Assembly (NCBI RefSeq): GCF_030653815.1
Contig: NZ_JAURYQ010000038.1
Location: 1 to 64,000, forward strand
Length of the DNA: 64,000 nucleotides
Origin: Rhodoferax sp.
GTDB taxonomy: Bacteria; Pseudomonadota; Gammaproteobacteria; Burkholderiales; Burkholderiaceae_C
Direction of reading: 5' to 3'
The position numbers were made by a program, and so were the translations under genes. Each line of letters begins with the position of its first letter. The stretch's first letter is position 1. Positions 38,678-48,013 of this stretch are shown in pieces. The notes beneath the pieces were generated by a model, which saw only the letters and a program-made list of their open reading frames with translations, was not told the origin of the DNA and made no database searches.

Positions 38678-39385
38678 TCAGAAGACACGGCTGCGCAACG
38701 CCTGCAGGTCAGTCACGCGCAGGCCACCATATTCGACCCGGATCGCCTCCTGTGCCGCCAGCGTGTTGAGCGCCTCGTTGACGCGCTGGCGCGACAGGCC
38801 CACCAGGTAAGCCAGCTCCTGCTGGGTGATGCGCAGCACGGCGCCCAGGCCGGGGTAGAGCACCGGGTTGAACAAGGCCGCCAGGCTGCGCGCCACCCGG
38901 ATGTTGGGGTTGGTCATGCGGTCGATCTCGCGCGCGGCAATGAACTGGCCCAGGCGCTCGTTGAGCTGGTTCATGACGAAGCGGTTGAAGCCAATCGAGT
39001 GGTCCAGCAGCCAGTGAAAGGTGTCCACATGCAGGCCCGCCACCAGGCTCCTTCGCAGCGCCTGGATGTTGTAGCGGTAACTCTCGCGCTTCAGGGCCGT
39101 GCCTTCGCCGAACCAGCCGCCGGGCGGGATGCCGGTGAAGGTCATGGTCTGGCCGTCGATGTTGTCGGTGCTCATTTTCAGCAAACCATCGACCACGCCA
39201 AACCAATAAGTCACCGGGCGACCCGTGCGGCAGACAAAATCACCCGCCTCGGCATCGGTGATTTTGAGGTCTTCCACCGCGCGCTCCCGCTCTGACGCAG
39301 AGAGCAATCTAAGCCACGGAATCACGTCAAGCTCAGCCGCGGTCAAGGGGCGGCGACGTTGAAACAGGGTGACGTCAGGCTTCAT
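38678..39385 (-). CDS. Crp/Fnr-family transcriptional regulator without an N-terminal Cys cluster
   Basis: cNMP-binding fold PGGWFGEGTALKRESYRYNIQALRRS and HTH ITQQELAYLVGLSRQRVNEALNTLAAQEAIRVEYGGLRVTD. Confidence 0.9.
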   Translation of the reverse strand: MKPDVTLFQRRRPLTAAELDVIPWLRLLSASERERAVEDLKITDAEAGDFVCRTGRPVTYWFGVVDGLLKMSTDNIDGQTMTFTGIPPGGWFGEGTALKRESYRYNIQALRRSLVAGLHVDTFHWLLDHSIGFNRFVMNQLNERLGQFIAAREIDRMTNPNIRVARSLAALFNPVLYPGLGAVLRITQQELAYLVGLSRQRVNEALNTLAAQEAIRVEYGGLRVTDLQALRSRVF

Positions 39386-39455
39386 GTGGGCGCACTCCGT
39401 GGGTCAATCAAGGGCCAGGGGGTGCAGGGAAAACACCTATCTGGAACGCCCTGAA

Positions 39456-39473
39456 TTGTCGTCCAAACGACAA
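39456..39473. promoter_or_regulatory. Perfect palindrome TTGTCGT-CCAA-ACGACAA, candidate Crp/Fnr-family operator
   Basis: 7-bp perfect arms with the 4-nt spacing of FNR-type sites, between the divergent regulator and acyl-CoA ligase genes. Confidence 0.6.
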
Positions 39474-39563
39474 CATAACGTCAAATCGAGTTCTATTATT
39501 CGGCCATGTCAGCTGCAGGGACATGTGACCCCGGCTGTGATGATTCAGAGACAAGGTGTTGTG

Positions 39564-41510
39564 ATGCAAACGACGTTTCCCAAATTACTGTTAGACCACG
39601 CTGCCCAGCGCCCCCGGGACGCGGCCATGCGTGAAAAAGAATACGGCATCTGGCAGGCCATCAGCTGGGGCGACATGGCCTCGCTGGTGGAGCATCTGGC
39701 TTGCGGCTTGCACCAGGCCGGTTTGCGTCAACATGATCACATGGTGGTGATCGGTGCCAACCGGCCCCGCTTGTACGCCACCATGCTGGCGGTGCAGTCG
39801 CTGGGTGCGGTGCCGATTGCGCTGTACCAGGATGCCGCGGCGCTGGAATGTGTTTTCCCGCTCAACAATGCCGAGGTGTGCTTTGCCTTTGCCGAAGACC
39901 AGGAGCAGGTCGACAAGTTGCTGGAAATTCGTGATCAGTGCCCACAGCTCGGCCACATCTACTTTGACGACCCGCGCGGCCTGCGCAACTACGACGAACC
40001 CGGTCTGCAGTCGCTCGACGATCTGATCACCGAGGGCAAGAACTTTGCCGCGCAAAACGCCGATTTTTTCAAGTCCGCCGTTGACCGGGTCAAGCCTGAC
40101 GATGTGGGTGCCATGTTTTTCACTTCCGGCACCACGGGCAACCCCAAAGGCGTGGTGCACACGCACGACTCGCTGCTCAATCGCGCGCGCGCCGGCGCCG
40201 AGTTCGACAAGCTGACCCACACCGAAGACGTGCTGGCTTACCTGCCGCCGGCCTGGATCGGGCAAAACATCTTCAGCTATGCCCAGTGGCTCAGTTGCGG
40301 TTATGTGGTGAACTGCCCCGAGTCGGCGGCCACGGTCACCATCGATCTGAAGGAAATTGGCCCCACCTACTACTTTGCACCGCCACGGGTGTTCGAGGGC
40401 CTGCTGACCAGCGTGATGATCCGCATGGAAGACGCTGGCTTCATTAAGCGCAAGATGTTCCAGTACTTCATGAGTGTGGCCAAGCGCGTCGGGCCGACGC
40501 TGATGGACGGAAAAACGATCGGCTTGATTGATAGGGTGTTGTACGCCTTGGGCAATTTCATGGTGTATGGCCCCTTGCGCAACAGCCTGGGTTTCAGCCG
40601 GGTGCGTGTGGCCTACACCGCCGGTGAAGCCATCGGGCCGGACCTGTTCAGCTTTTACCGCTCGATTGGTGTCAACCTGAAGCAGCTCTATGGGTCCACC
40701 GAAACCGCTGTGTTCGTCTGCCTGCAGCCCGACCATGAAGCGCGCGCCGACACTGTGGGCGTGCCGTGCAAGGGCGTCGAGATCAAGGTGGCCGACAACG
40801 GCGAGATTCTGGTCAAGTCGCCAGGCCTGCTCAAAGGCTACTTCAAAAATCCCGAGGCCACGGCCGAGGTGCTGACGGCCGACGGCTGGTACCACACCAG
40901 CGACGCCGGTTTTTTGGATGCCCATGGCCACCTCAAGATCATCGACCGCGTGAAAGACGTGGGCCGCATCAAGGGCGGCGCCAACGACGGTGCCATGTTC
41001 GCCCCCAAGTACGTCGAAAACAAACTCAAGTTTTTCCAGCATATCAAGGAAGTCGTGGCTTATGGCGACGGTCGTGAAAAAGTGTGCGTGATGATCAACA
41101 TCGACTTTGACGCGGTGGGCAACTGGGCCGAGCGGCGCAACCTGCCCTATGCCGGTTACACCGACCTGGCGCAAAAGCCCGAGGTCTACCAGCTCATCAA
41201 GGAATGCGTCGAAAAGGTGAATGCCGACCTGAGCGTGGACACCCTGCTGGCGGGCAGCCAGGTGAGCCGCTTCCTGGTGCTGCACAAGGAACTCGATGCC
41301 GATGATGGCGAACTGACGCGAACCAACAAGGTGCGCCGCGGCTTCATCGCCGAGAAATACGACGTGCTGATTGACGCCCTGTATGGCGGCAAAACTTCGC
41401 AGTTCATCGAAACCCAGGTCAAGTTCGAAGACGGCCGTACCGGCAGCGTCAGCGCCACCTTGGCGATTGACGATGCCAAAACCTTCACCCCCGTCAAGGC
41501 GGCAGCATGA
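39564..41510 (+). CDS. AMP-binding acyl/aryl-CoA ligase (long-chain type)
   Basis: MFFTSGTTGNPKGVVHTHDSLL; LYGSTETAVFVCLQPDHEARADTVGVP; GWYHTSDAGFLDAHGHLKIIDRVKD. Confidence 0.92.
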   Translation: MQTTFPKLLLDHAAQRPRDAAMREKEYGIWQAISWGDMASLVEHLACGLHQAGLRQHDHMVVIGANRPRLYATMLAVQSLGAVPIALYQDAAALECVFPLNNAEVCFAFAEDQEQVDKLLEIRDQCPQLGHIYFDDPRGLRNYDEPGLQSLDDLITEGKNFAAQNADFFKSAVDRVKPDDVGAMFFTSGTTGNPKGVVHTHDSLLNRARAGAEFDKLTHTEDVLAYLPPAWIGQNIFSYAQWLSCGYVVNCPESAATVTIDLKEIGPTYYFAPPRVFEGLLTSVMIRMEDAGFIKRKMFQYFMSVAKRVGPTLMDGKTIGLIDRVLYALGNFMVYGPLRNSLGFSRVRVAYTAGEAIGPDLFSFYRSIGVNLKQLYGSTETAVFVCLQPDHEARADTVGVPCKGVEIKVADNGEILVKSPGLLKGYFKNPEATAEVLTADGWYHTSDAGFLDAHGHLKIIDRVKDVGRIKGGANDGAMFAPKYVENKLKFFQHIKEVVAYGDGREKVCVMINIDFDAVGNWAERRNLPYAGYTDLAQKPEVYQLIKECVEKVNADLSVDTLLAGSQVSRFLVLHKELDADDGELTRTNKVRRGFIAEKYDVLIDALYGGKTSQFIETQVKFEDGRTGSVSATLAIDDAKTFTPVKAAA

Positions 41511-42289
41511 GCAAACTAATTGGCGATGTCATTCTCGACGTCAAAAACATCTCCTTGAGTTTTGGCGGCGTCAAGGCGCTGACCGACATTTCGTTCGACG
41601 TGCGTGAGCATGAGGTGCGCGCCATCATTGGCCCCAACGGTGCCGGCAAGAGCTCGATGCTGAACTGCATCAACGGCGTGTATCGGCCGCAAGACGGCGC
41701 GATCACCTTCAAGGGCCAGACCTTCAGCCACATGGACAGCTACCAGGTGGCCAGCATGGGCATTGGCCGCACCTTTCAGAGCCTGGCGCTGTTCAAGGGC
41801 ATGAGCGTGATCGACAACATCATGACCGGGCGCAACCTCAAGATCAAAAGCAACCTGTTTTTGCAGGCGCTGCGCATTGGCCCGGCCCAGCGCGAGGAAG
41901 AAATGCACCGCGAGTTTGTCGAGCACATCATCGACTTCCTGGAGATCCAGGCGTTTCGCAAAACGCCGGTGGGCCAGTTGCCCTACGGCCTGCAAAAGCG
42001 CGTCGACCTGGGCCGCGCACTGGCCATGGAACCACAACTGCTGTTGCTCGACGAACCCATGGCCGGCATGAACGTGGAAGAAAAGCAGGACATGAGCCGC
42101 TTCGTGCTGGACGTGAACGAGGAGTTTGGTACCACCATTGTGCTGATCGAGCACGACATGGGCGTGGTGATGGACATTTCTGACCGTGTGGTGGTGCTCG
42201 ATTACGGCAAGAAGATTGGTGACGGCACCCCTGAAGAAGTTCGCAACAACGAAGAAGTGATCAGCGCTTACCTTGGAACAGGACACTAA
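41507..42289 (+). CDS. livG: Branched-chain-type ABC transporter ATP-binding protein
   Basis: IIGPNGAGKSSMLNCINGVYRPQDG; LPYGLQKRVDLGRALAMEPQLLLLDEPMAGMNVEE. Confidence 0.93.
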   Translation: MSKLIGDVILDVKNISLSFGGVKALTDISFDVREHEVRAIIGPNGAGKSSMLNCINGVYRPQDGAITFKGQTFSHMDSYQVASMGIGRTFQSLALFKGMSVIDNIMTGRNLKIKSNLFLQALRIGPAQREEEMHREFVEHIIDFLEIQAFRKTPVGQLPYGLQKRVDLGRALAMEPQLLLLDEPMAGMNVEEKQDMSRFVLDVNEEFGTTIVLIEHDMGVVMDISDRVVVLDYGKKIGDGTPEEVRNNEEVISAYLGTGH

Positions 42290-42291
42290 TC

Positions 42292-43221
42292 ATGGCATTT
42301 TTTCTTGAAACTTTACTCGGCGGTCTGATGGCCGGCATGCTGTATTCGCTGGTGGCGCTGGGCTTTGTGCTGATCTACAAGGCCTCTGGCGTGTTCAACT
42401 TTGCGCAAGGCGCGATGGTGCTGTTTGCGGCGCTGGCGATGGCGCGGTTCTCGGAGTGGATCCCGCTCTACACCGGCATTGACAACCTCTTCGTGGCCAA
42501 TTTGCTGGCTTTCATTGGCGCCGGGATCATGATGTTCGGGGTGGCCTGGCTGATTGAGCGGTTGGCCTTGCGCCATCTGGTCAACCAGGAAGGCACCACG
42601 CTGCTGATGGCCACGCTGGGTATCAGTTACTTTCTGGACGGCATCGGCCAAACCATCTTTGGCAGCGACATTTACAAGATTGACATCGGCATGCCCAAAG
42701 ACCCCATCATCGCTTTCGAGAGCGTGTTTGAAGGCGGCATCCTGATCAACAAGGAAGACCTGTATGCCGCGCTGATTGCGGCGGTGCTGGTCGGCCTGCT
42801 GACACTGTTTTTCCAGAAGACGGTCACTGGCCGCGCCCTGCGCGCGGTGGCCGATGACCACCAGGCGGCGCAAAGCATCGGCATCCCGTTGAACCGGATC
42901 TGGGTCATTGTGTGGTGCGTGGCCGGTGTGGTGGCGTTGGTGGCCGGCATGATCTGGGGCAGCAAGCTGGGCGTGCAGTTTTCCCTGACCACCGTCGCCT
43001 TGCGCGCCCTGCCAGTGGTGATTTTGGGGGGGTTGACCTCGGTGCCGGGCGCCATTGTGGGCGGCCTGATCATTGGTGTCGGCGAAAAATTGTCCGAGGT
43101 GTTTTTGGGGCCGTATGTGGGCGGCGGCATCGAGATCTGGTTTGCCTATGTGCTGGCGCTGGTGTTTTTGCTGTTCCGCCCGCAAGGGCTGTTCGGCGAA
43201 AAGATCATTGACCGGGTCTGA
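42292..43221 (+). CDS. livH: Branched-chain-type ABC transporter permease
   Basis: LLGGLMAGMLYSLVALGFVLIYKASGVFNFAQGAMVLFAALAMA; LRAVADDHQAAQSIGIPLNRIW. Confidence 0.94.
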   Translation: MAFFLETLLGGLMAGMLYSLVALGFVLIYKASGVFNFAQGAMVLFAALAMARFSEWIPLYTGIDNLFVANLLAFIGAGIMMFGVAWLIERLALRHLVNQEGTTLLMATLGISYFLDGIGQTIFGSDIYKIDIGMPKDPIIAFESVFEGGILINKEDLYAALIAAVLVGLLTLFFQKTVTGRALRAVADDHQAAQSIGIPLNRIWVIVWCVAGVVALVAGMIWGSKLGVQFSLTTVALRALPVVILGGLTSVPGAIVGGLIIGVGEKLSEVFLGPYVGGGIEIWFAYVLALVFLLFRPQGLFGEKIIDRV

Positions 43222-43256
43222 CTTGCGCTGTCCTCAACTGATTAAAAAAGAAGCAT

Positions 43257-44333
43257 ATGTTTTACAGAGAAAACGGCCAATTCAAAACTTCTTACCGGGC
43301 TGACCAGCAGATATTTGCCATCACCCAGGACCGGGTGGCCGTGTTGCTGCTGATCGCTGCGGCATTTCTGGTGGTGCCCATGGTCACCAGCGAGTACATG
43401 TTCAGGGCCATCCTGATTCCGTTTCTGATCATGTCGCTGGCGGCCCTGGGGGTGAATATCCTGGTGGGTTATTGCGGCCAGATTTCACTGGGTTCGGGTG
43501 CTTTCATGGCCGTGGGGGCCTATGCGGCTTTTAATTTCTTTGTCCGTATTGACGGCATGCCGGTGCTGCTGGCCTTGCTGCTGGGGGGGCTGTGTGCTTC
43601 GGCGTTCGGGATCTTGTTTGGTCTGCCGAGCTTGCGCGTCAAGGGCTTGTACCTGGCGGTGGCCACGCTGGCGGCACAGTTTTTCAGCGACTGGATGTTT
43701 TTGCGCATCAATTGGTTCACCAACAACAGCACCTCGGGGTCGGTGTCGGTGTCCAACCTGCAGGTGCTGGGTTACCCGATTGCCAGCCCGATTTCCAAGT
43801 ACCTTTTTTGCCTGGCGATCCTGGTGGTGCTGGCGCTGCTGGCCAAGAACCTGGTGCGCAGCGCCATTGGCCGCGAGTGGATGGCGATCCGTGACATGGA
43901 TGTGGCCGCCTCCGTCATCGGCATCCGTCCCATGTACGCCAAGCTCACGGCCTTCGCGGTCAGTTCGTTCATCATTGGTGTGGCGGGCGGCTTGTGGGGC
44001 TTCGTGCACCTGGGCTCATGGGAGCCGGCCGCGTTCTCGGTGGACCTGTCATTCCGGTTGCTGTTCATGGTCATCATTGGCGGCATGGGCTCCATCATGG
44101 GCAGCTTCTTTGGCGCTGCCTTCATTGTGGTGCTGCCAATTTTTCTGAACCAGTTTTTACCAATGTTGGGCAGCCTGTTTGGCATAGAAATTTCAACCTC
44201 TGGCATTTCCCATGCCGAGCTGATCATCTTTGGCGCGCTGATCGTGTGGTTCCTGATTGTGGAGCCGCATGGGCTGGCCAAACTGTGGTCTACGGCCAAG
44301 CAGAAGCTGCGCCTGTGGCCATTCCCGCATTGA
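43257..44333 (+). CDS. livM: Branched-chain-type ABC transporter permease
   Basis: ALGVNILVGYCGQISLGSGAFMAVGAYAAFNFFVR; GREWMAIRDMDVAASVIGI. Confidence 0.94.
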   Translation: MFYRENGQFKTSYRADQQIFAITQDRVAVLLLIAAAFLVVPMVTSEYMFRAILIPFLIMSLAALGVNILVGYCGQISLGSGAFMAVGAYAAFNFFVRIDGMPVLLALLLGGLCASAFGILFGLPSLRVKGLYLAVATLAAQFFSDWMFLRINWFTNNSTSGSVSVSNLQVLGYPIASPISKYLFCLAILVVLALLAKNLVRSAIGREWMAIRDMDVAASVIGIRPMYAKLTAFAVSSFIIGVAGGLWGFVHLGSWEPAAFSVDLSFRLLFMVIIGGMGSIMGSFFGAAFIVVLPIFLNQFLPMLGSLFGIEISTSGISHAELIIFGALIVWFLIVEPHGLAKLWSTAKQKLRLWPFPH

Positions 44334-44397
44334 TGGCGTCGTTGATTCGTTTTTCGTTAACCAAAGCACTGCGGTGCATTACAACCAGGAGACTTGC

Positions 44398-45714
44398 ATG
44401 AAAATTAAACACATTGCGTTAGCGGCTCTTATGGCCTCGGTGGGCGCCACGGCGTTTGCTCAAGCCAAGGAGCAGTTTTTCCCCGGTTTGCCGTACCGCA
44501 CCGGCGCCTACGCCCCCAATGGCGTGCCATGGGCCAACGGCTACGCTGACTACCTCAAGCTGGTGAACGCCCGCGGTGGTATCAATGGCGTCAAGATCAT
44601 TTACGAAGAGTGCGAAACCGGCTACGCCACCGACCGCGGCGTGGAATGCTACGAGCGCCTGAAAGGCAAACATGGCGGCGCCACCGTGTTCCAGCCCCTG
44701 TCCACCGGCATCACCTTTGCCCTGACCGAGAAAGCCCCGGTCGACAAGATTCCTTTGATCACGGCGGGTTATGGCCGCAGCGAAAGCCAGGACGGTCTGG
44801 TCTTCAAATGGAACTTCCCGATCGCCGGCACCTATTGGCTGGCCGCTGACGTGCTGGTGCAAACCATTGCCAAGAAAGAAGGCGGATTCGACAAGCTCAA
44901 GGGCAAGAAAATCGCCTTGGTGTACCACGACTCGCCTTATGGCAAAGAACCCATTGCCCTGCTGCAGGAGCGTGCCGCCATGCACGGTTTCAACCTGCAA
45001 CTGCTGCCGGTGGCCCACCCCGGTGTAGAGCAGAAAGCCACCTGGCTGCAAGTGCGCCAGGCACGCCCTGACTATGTGTTGCTGTGGGGCTGGGGAGTGA
45101 TGAACTCCACCTCGCTCAAGGAAGCCCAAGCCACGGGTTACCCGCGCGACAAAATGTATGGCGTCTGGTGGTCGGGTGCCGAGCCCGATGTGAAAGACGT
45201 GGGCGAAGGCGCCAAGGGCTACAGCGCGGTCACCATGCAGCACGGTGCCGAGCCTGATTCGGCCGTGGTCAAGGAGATGCTGGTCAAGGTGCACGACAAG
45301 GGCCAGGGCACTGGCCCCAGAGAAGAAGTGGGTTCGGTGCTTTACATGCGCGGTGCCATCAGCGCCATGTTTGCGGTCGAGGGTGTGCGCCGCGCGCAGG
45401 AGCGTTTTGGCAAGGGCAAGTGGATGTCGGGTGAGCAGGCGCGCTGGGGTTACGAAAACCTGGCGCTGGACCAGAAGAAGCTTGACGCCCTGGGTTTTGC
45501 CGGCGTCATGCGCCCAGTGCAGACCACCTGCGCCGACCATATGGGCGCCAACTGGGCCCGCATCCACACCTGGGACGGTAAAAAATGGGCGTTTTCGTCG
45601 GATTGGCTGCAGGCTGACGAGCAGGTCCTGAAGCCTCTGGTGAAGTCGACCGCTGCCAAGTACGCCGCTGACAAAAAGCTGGCGCCACGCACGCCGGCGG
45701 ACTGCCAGTCCTGA
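44398..45714 (+). CDS. ABC transporter substrate-binding protein (LivJ/K-like)
   Basis: Signal peptide MKIKHIALAALMASVGATAFAQA; PYRTGAYAPNGVPWANGYADYLKLVNARGGINGVKIIYEECETGY. Confidence 0.92.
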   Translation: MKIKHIALAALMASVGATAFAQAKEQFFPGLPYRTGAYAPNGVPWANGYADYLKLVNARGGINGVKIIYEECETGYATDRGVECYERLKGKHGGATVFQPLSTGITFALTEKAPVDKIPLITAGYGRSESQDGLVFKWNFPIAGTYWLAADVLVQTIAKKEGGFDKLKGKKIALVYHDSPYGKEPIALLQERAAMHGFNLQLLPVAHPGVEQKATWLQVRQARPDYVLLWGWGVMNSTSLKEAQATGYPRDKMYGVWWSGAEPDVKDVGEGAKGYSAVTMQHGAEPDSAVVKEMLVKVHDKGQGTGPREEVGSVLYMRGAISAMFAVEGVRRAQERFGKGKWMSGEQARWGYENLALDQKKLDALGFAGVMRPVQTTCADHMGANWARIHTWDGKKWAFSSDWLQADEQVLKPLVKSTAAKYAADKKLAPRTPADCQS

Positions 45715-45724
45715 TGTCAACTGC

Positions 45725-45748
45725 GCATCCCGGCGTGTGTCGGGATGC
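45725..45748 (+). repeat. Intercistronic hairpin 1, GCATCCCG-GCGTGTGT-CGGGATGC
   Basis: Perfect 8-bp stem between the binding-protein gene and livF. Confidence 0.7.
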
Positions 45749-45752
45749 CAAC

Positions 45753-45778
45753 AGGCAGCCTTGCGTGCAGGGTTGCCT
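45753..45778 (+). repeat. Intercistronic hairpin 2, AGGCAGCCTTGC-GT-GCAGGGTTGCCT
   Basis: 12-bp RNA stem with two G-U pairs, 4 nt after hairpin 1. Confidence 0.65.
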
Positions 45779-45798
45779 ATTGGTGAAGGCAAGGAAAT

Positions 45799-46608
45799 AT
45801 GGAAGCTAAAAACATCGTTCTCAACGTCAATGGCATCGAGGTCATTTACAACCATGTCATTCTGGTGCTCAAGGGTGTGTCCCTGAACGTGCCCGAGGGC
45901 AAGATTGTGGCCATTCTGGGCGGCAACGGCGCGGGCAAAACCACCACGCTGCGGGCCGTGTCCAACCTGCTGCGCGGCGAGCGTGGCGAGGTCACCAAGG
46001 GCTCGATCGAGCTGCGCGGCGAGCGCATCGAGAATTTGTCGCCGGCCGACCTGGTGCAGCGCGGCGTGGTGCAGGTGATGGAAGGGCGCCATTGTTTTGC
46101 CCACCTCACCATCGAGGAAAACCTGCTCACCGGCAGCTACACGCGCAAGGACAAAGGCGAGATTGCCGCCAACCTGGAGAAGGTCTACACCTATTTCCCG
46201 CGCCTGAAGACCCGCCGCAGCAGCCAGGCGGCCTACACCTCGGGCGGCGAGCAGCAGATGTGCGCCATCGGCCGCGCGCTCATGACCAACCCCAGCATGG
46301 TGCTGCTCGATGAGCCCTCCATGGGGCTGGCGCCGCAGATTGTGCAGGAGGTGTTCGAGATCGTGAAAGACCTCAACGTGCGTGAAAAGGTCACCTTTTT
46401 ACTGGCCGAGCAAAACACCAACATGGCCCTCAGATACGCCGACTACGGCTACATCATGGAGTCAGGCCGTGTCGTGATGGACGGCATTGCCAGCGACCTG
46501 GCCAACAACGAAGACGTGAAAGAGTTTTACCTTGGCATGGGCGGTGGCGAGCGCAAGAGCTTCAAGGATGTCAAGAGCTACAAACGCCGAAAACGCTGGC
46601 TGGCGTAG
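45799..46608 (+). CDS. livF: Branched-chain-type ABC transporter ATP-binding protein
   Basis: ILGGNGAGKTTTLRAVSNLLRGERGEV; TSGGEQQMCAIGRALMTNPSMVLLDEPSMGLAPQIV. Confidence 0.94.
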   Translation: MEAKNIVLNVNGIEVIYNHVILVLKGVSLNVPEGKIVAILGGNGAGKTTTLRAVSNLLRGERGEVTKGSIELRGERIENLSPADLVQRGVVQVMEGRHCFAHLTIEENLLTGSYTRKDKGEIAANLEKVYTYFPRLKTRRSSQAAYTSGGEQQMCAIGRALMTNPSMVLLDEPSMGLAPQIVQEVFEIVKDLNVREKVTFLLAEQNTNMALRYADYGYIMESGRVVMDGIASDLANNEDVKEFYLGMGGGERKSFKDVKSYKRRKRWLA

Positions 46609-46650
46609 GGCCAACTGTCATCGTGAATTTGTTTTGAATGGATCTTTCCC

Positions 46651-47907
46651 ATGGCTGATTATTTTGATGCGTTGGAAACGCGTGACCCCGCTGTTCGCGA
46701 AGCAGCTTTGCTGGCAGCTCTGCCGCTGCAGGTGGCGCACGCCAAACTGGCCGCGCCGGCTTTCGCCGGAATTCTCAAGGACGTCAATCCGGCCGAGGTC
46801 ACCACGCGTGCCGCACTGGCCCGGCTACCGGTCACGCGCAAACATGAACTGCTGGCGCTGCAATTGAGCAGTCGCAATCACGGCGGCAGCGTGTTTGGCG
46901 GATTCAGCGCCGTCGGTTTGGGCGCCCATGTGCCGCGCATCTTTGCCAGCCCAGGCCCCATTTACGAACCCGAAGGCACGGCACGCGACTACTGGCGCAT
47001 GGCGCGCGCCATTTTTGCCGCCGGTTTCCGTCCGGGTGAGTTGATCCACAACAGCTTCAGCTACCACTTTGTGCCGGCTGGTTCGATGATGGAAACCGGT
47101 GCCCATGCGCTGGGTTGCACCGTGTTCGCGGGGGGGACCGGCCAGACCGAGCAACAAGTGCAGGCCATGGCTGAACTGCAACCCGCTGGCTACATCGGCA
47201 CACCGAGCTTTTTAAAAATCATTCTGGAAAAAGCCGCCGAGATGGGTGTGGCCCTGCCCAGCCTGACCAAGGCGATGTTCGGCGGCGAGGCCTTTCCGCC
47301 CAGCCTGCGCGACTGGTTTACCGCACACGGCGTGGCCGGTTACCAGTGCTATGCCACCGCCGACCTGGGCTCCATTGCTTATGAGACCTCGGCGCGCCAG
47401 GGTCTGGTGCTTGACGAAGGTGTGCTGCTGGAAATTGTGCGCCCCGGCACGGGCGACCCAGTGGCCGAGGGTGAAGTGGGCGAGGTGGTGGTGACCACGC
47501 TCAACCCCACTTACCCGCTGATTCGTTTTGGCACGGGCGACTTGTCGGCCGTGTTGCCGGGCCCTTGCCCCAGTGGGCGTACCAACGTGCGCATCAAGGG
47601 CTGGATGGGCCGGGCTGACCAGACCACCAAGATCCGCGGCATGTTTGTGCACCCCGGCCAGGTTGACACCATCGCCAAGCGCTTCCCCGAAATCACCAAG
47701 GCCCGTCTGGTGGTGACCGGCGAAATGGCCAACGACCAGATGACGCTCAAGGTTGAAACCGCCTGCAGTGGCCCAGACAGTCTGGCTGTGAAGGTGATGG
47801 AAGCGATTCGCGACGTGACCAAGTTGCGCGGCCAGGTCGAGGTCGTGTCGCCGGGCAGTCTGCCCAATGATGGCAAGGTGATCGAAGACGCGCGCAGCTA
47901 CCAGTAA
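46651..47907 (+). CDS. Phenylacetate-CoA ligase-like AMP-binding enzyme (PaaK family)
   Basis: RDYWRMARAIFAAGFRPGELIHNSFSYHFVPAGSMMETGAHALGCTVFAGGTGQTEQQV; RFGTGDLSAVLPGPCPSGRTNVRIKGWMGRADQTTKIRGMFVHPGQV. Confidence 0.92.
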   Translation: MADYFDALETRDPAVREAALLAALPLQVAHAKLAAPAFAGILKDVNPAEVTTRAALARLPVTRKHELLALQLSSRNHGGSVFGGFSAVGLGAHVPRIFASPGPIYEPEGTARDYWRMARAIFAAGFRPGELIHNSFSYHFVPAGSMMETGAHALGCTVFAGGTGQTEQQVQAMAELQPAGYIGTPSFLKIILEKAAEMGVALPSLTKAMFGGEAFPPSLRDWFTAHGVAGYQCYATADLGSIAYETSARQGLVLDEGVLLEIVRPGTGDPVAEGEVGEVVVTTLNPTYPLIRFGTGDLSAVLPGPCPSGRTNVRIKGWMGRADQTTKIRGMFVHPGQVDTIAKRFPEITKARLVVTGEMANDQMTLKVETACSGPDSLAVKVMEAIRDVTKLRGQVEVVSPGSLPNDGKVIEDARSYQ

Positions 47908-47912
47908 TTTCA

Positions 47913-48001
47913 TTTCTAAATCATCCGTGTCGTTGTTGCTTCGCCTTGTCGTGCGATAGCACTGCCTGCGGCTTCGCGCCTGGACACAAATGATTTGGAA
48001 A
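47913..48001. repeat. Long imperfect stem-loop between the PaaK-like and DUF1840 genes
   Basis: TTTCTAAATCATCCGTGTC (47913-47931) pairs with GACACAAATGATTTGGAAA (47983-48001): 16 Watson-Crick, 1 G-U, 2 mismatches; inner GTGC-GATA-GCAC hairpin. Confidence 0.6.
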
Positions 48002-48013
48002 CGGAATAACGGG

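Noticed and set aside
39591-41285. 564-aa minus-strand ORF
   Set aside because: Antisense shadow of the AMP-binding ligase.
44419-46104. 561-aa minus-strand ORF
   Set aside because: Antisense of the binding-protein gene and livF; spans the intergenic hairpins, which a real gene would not.
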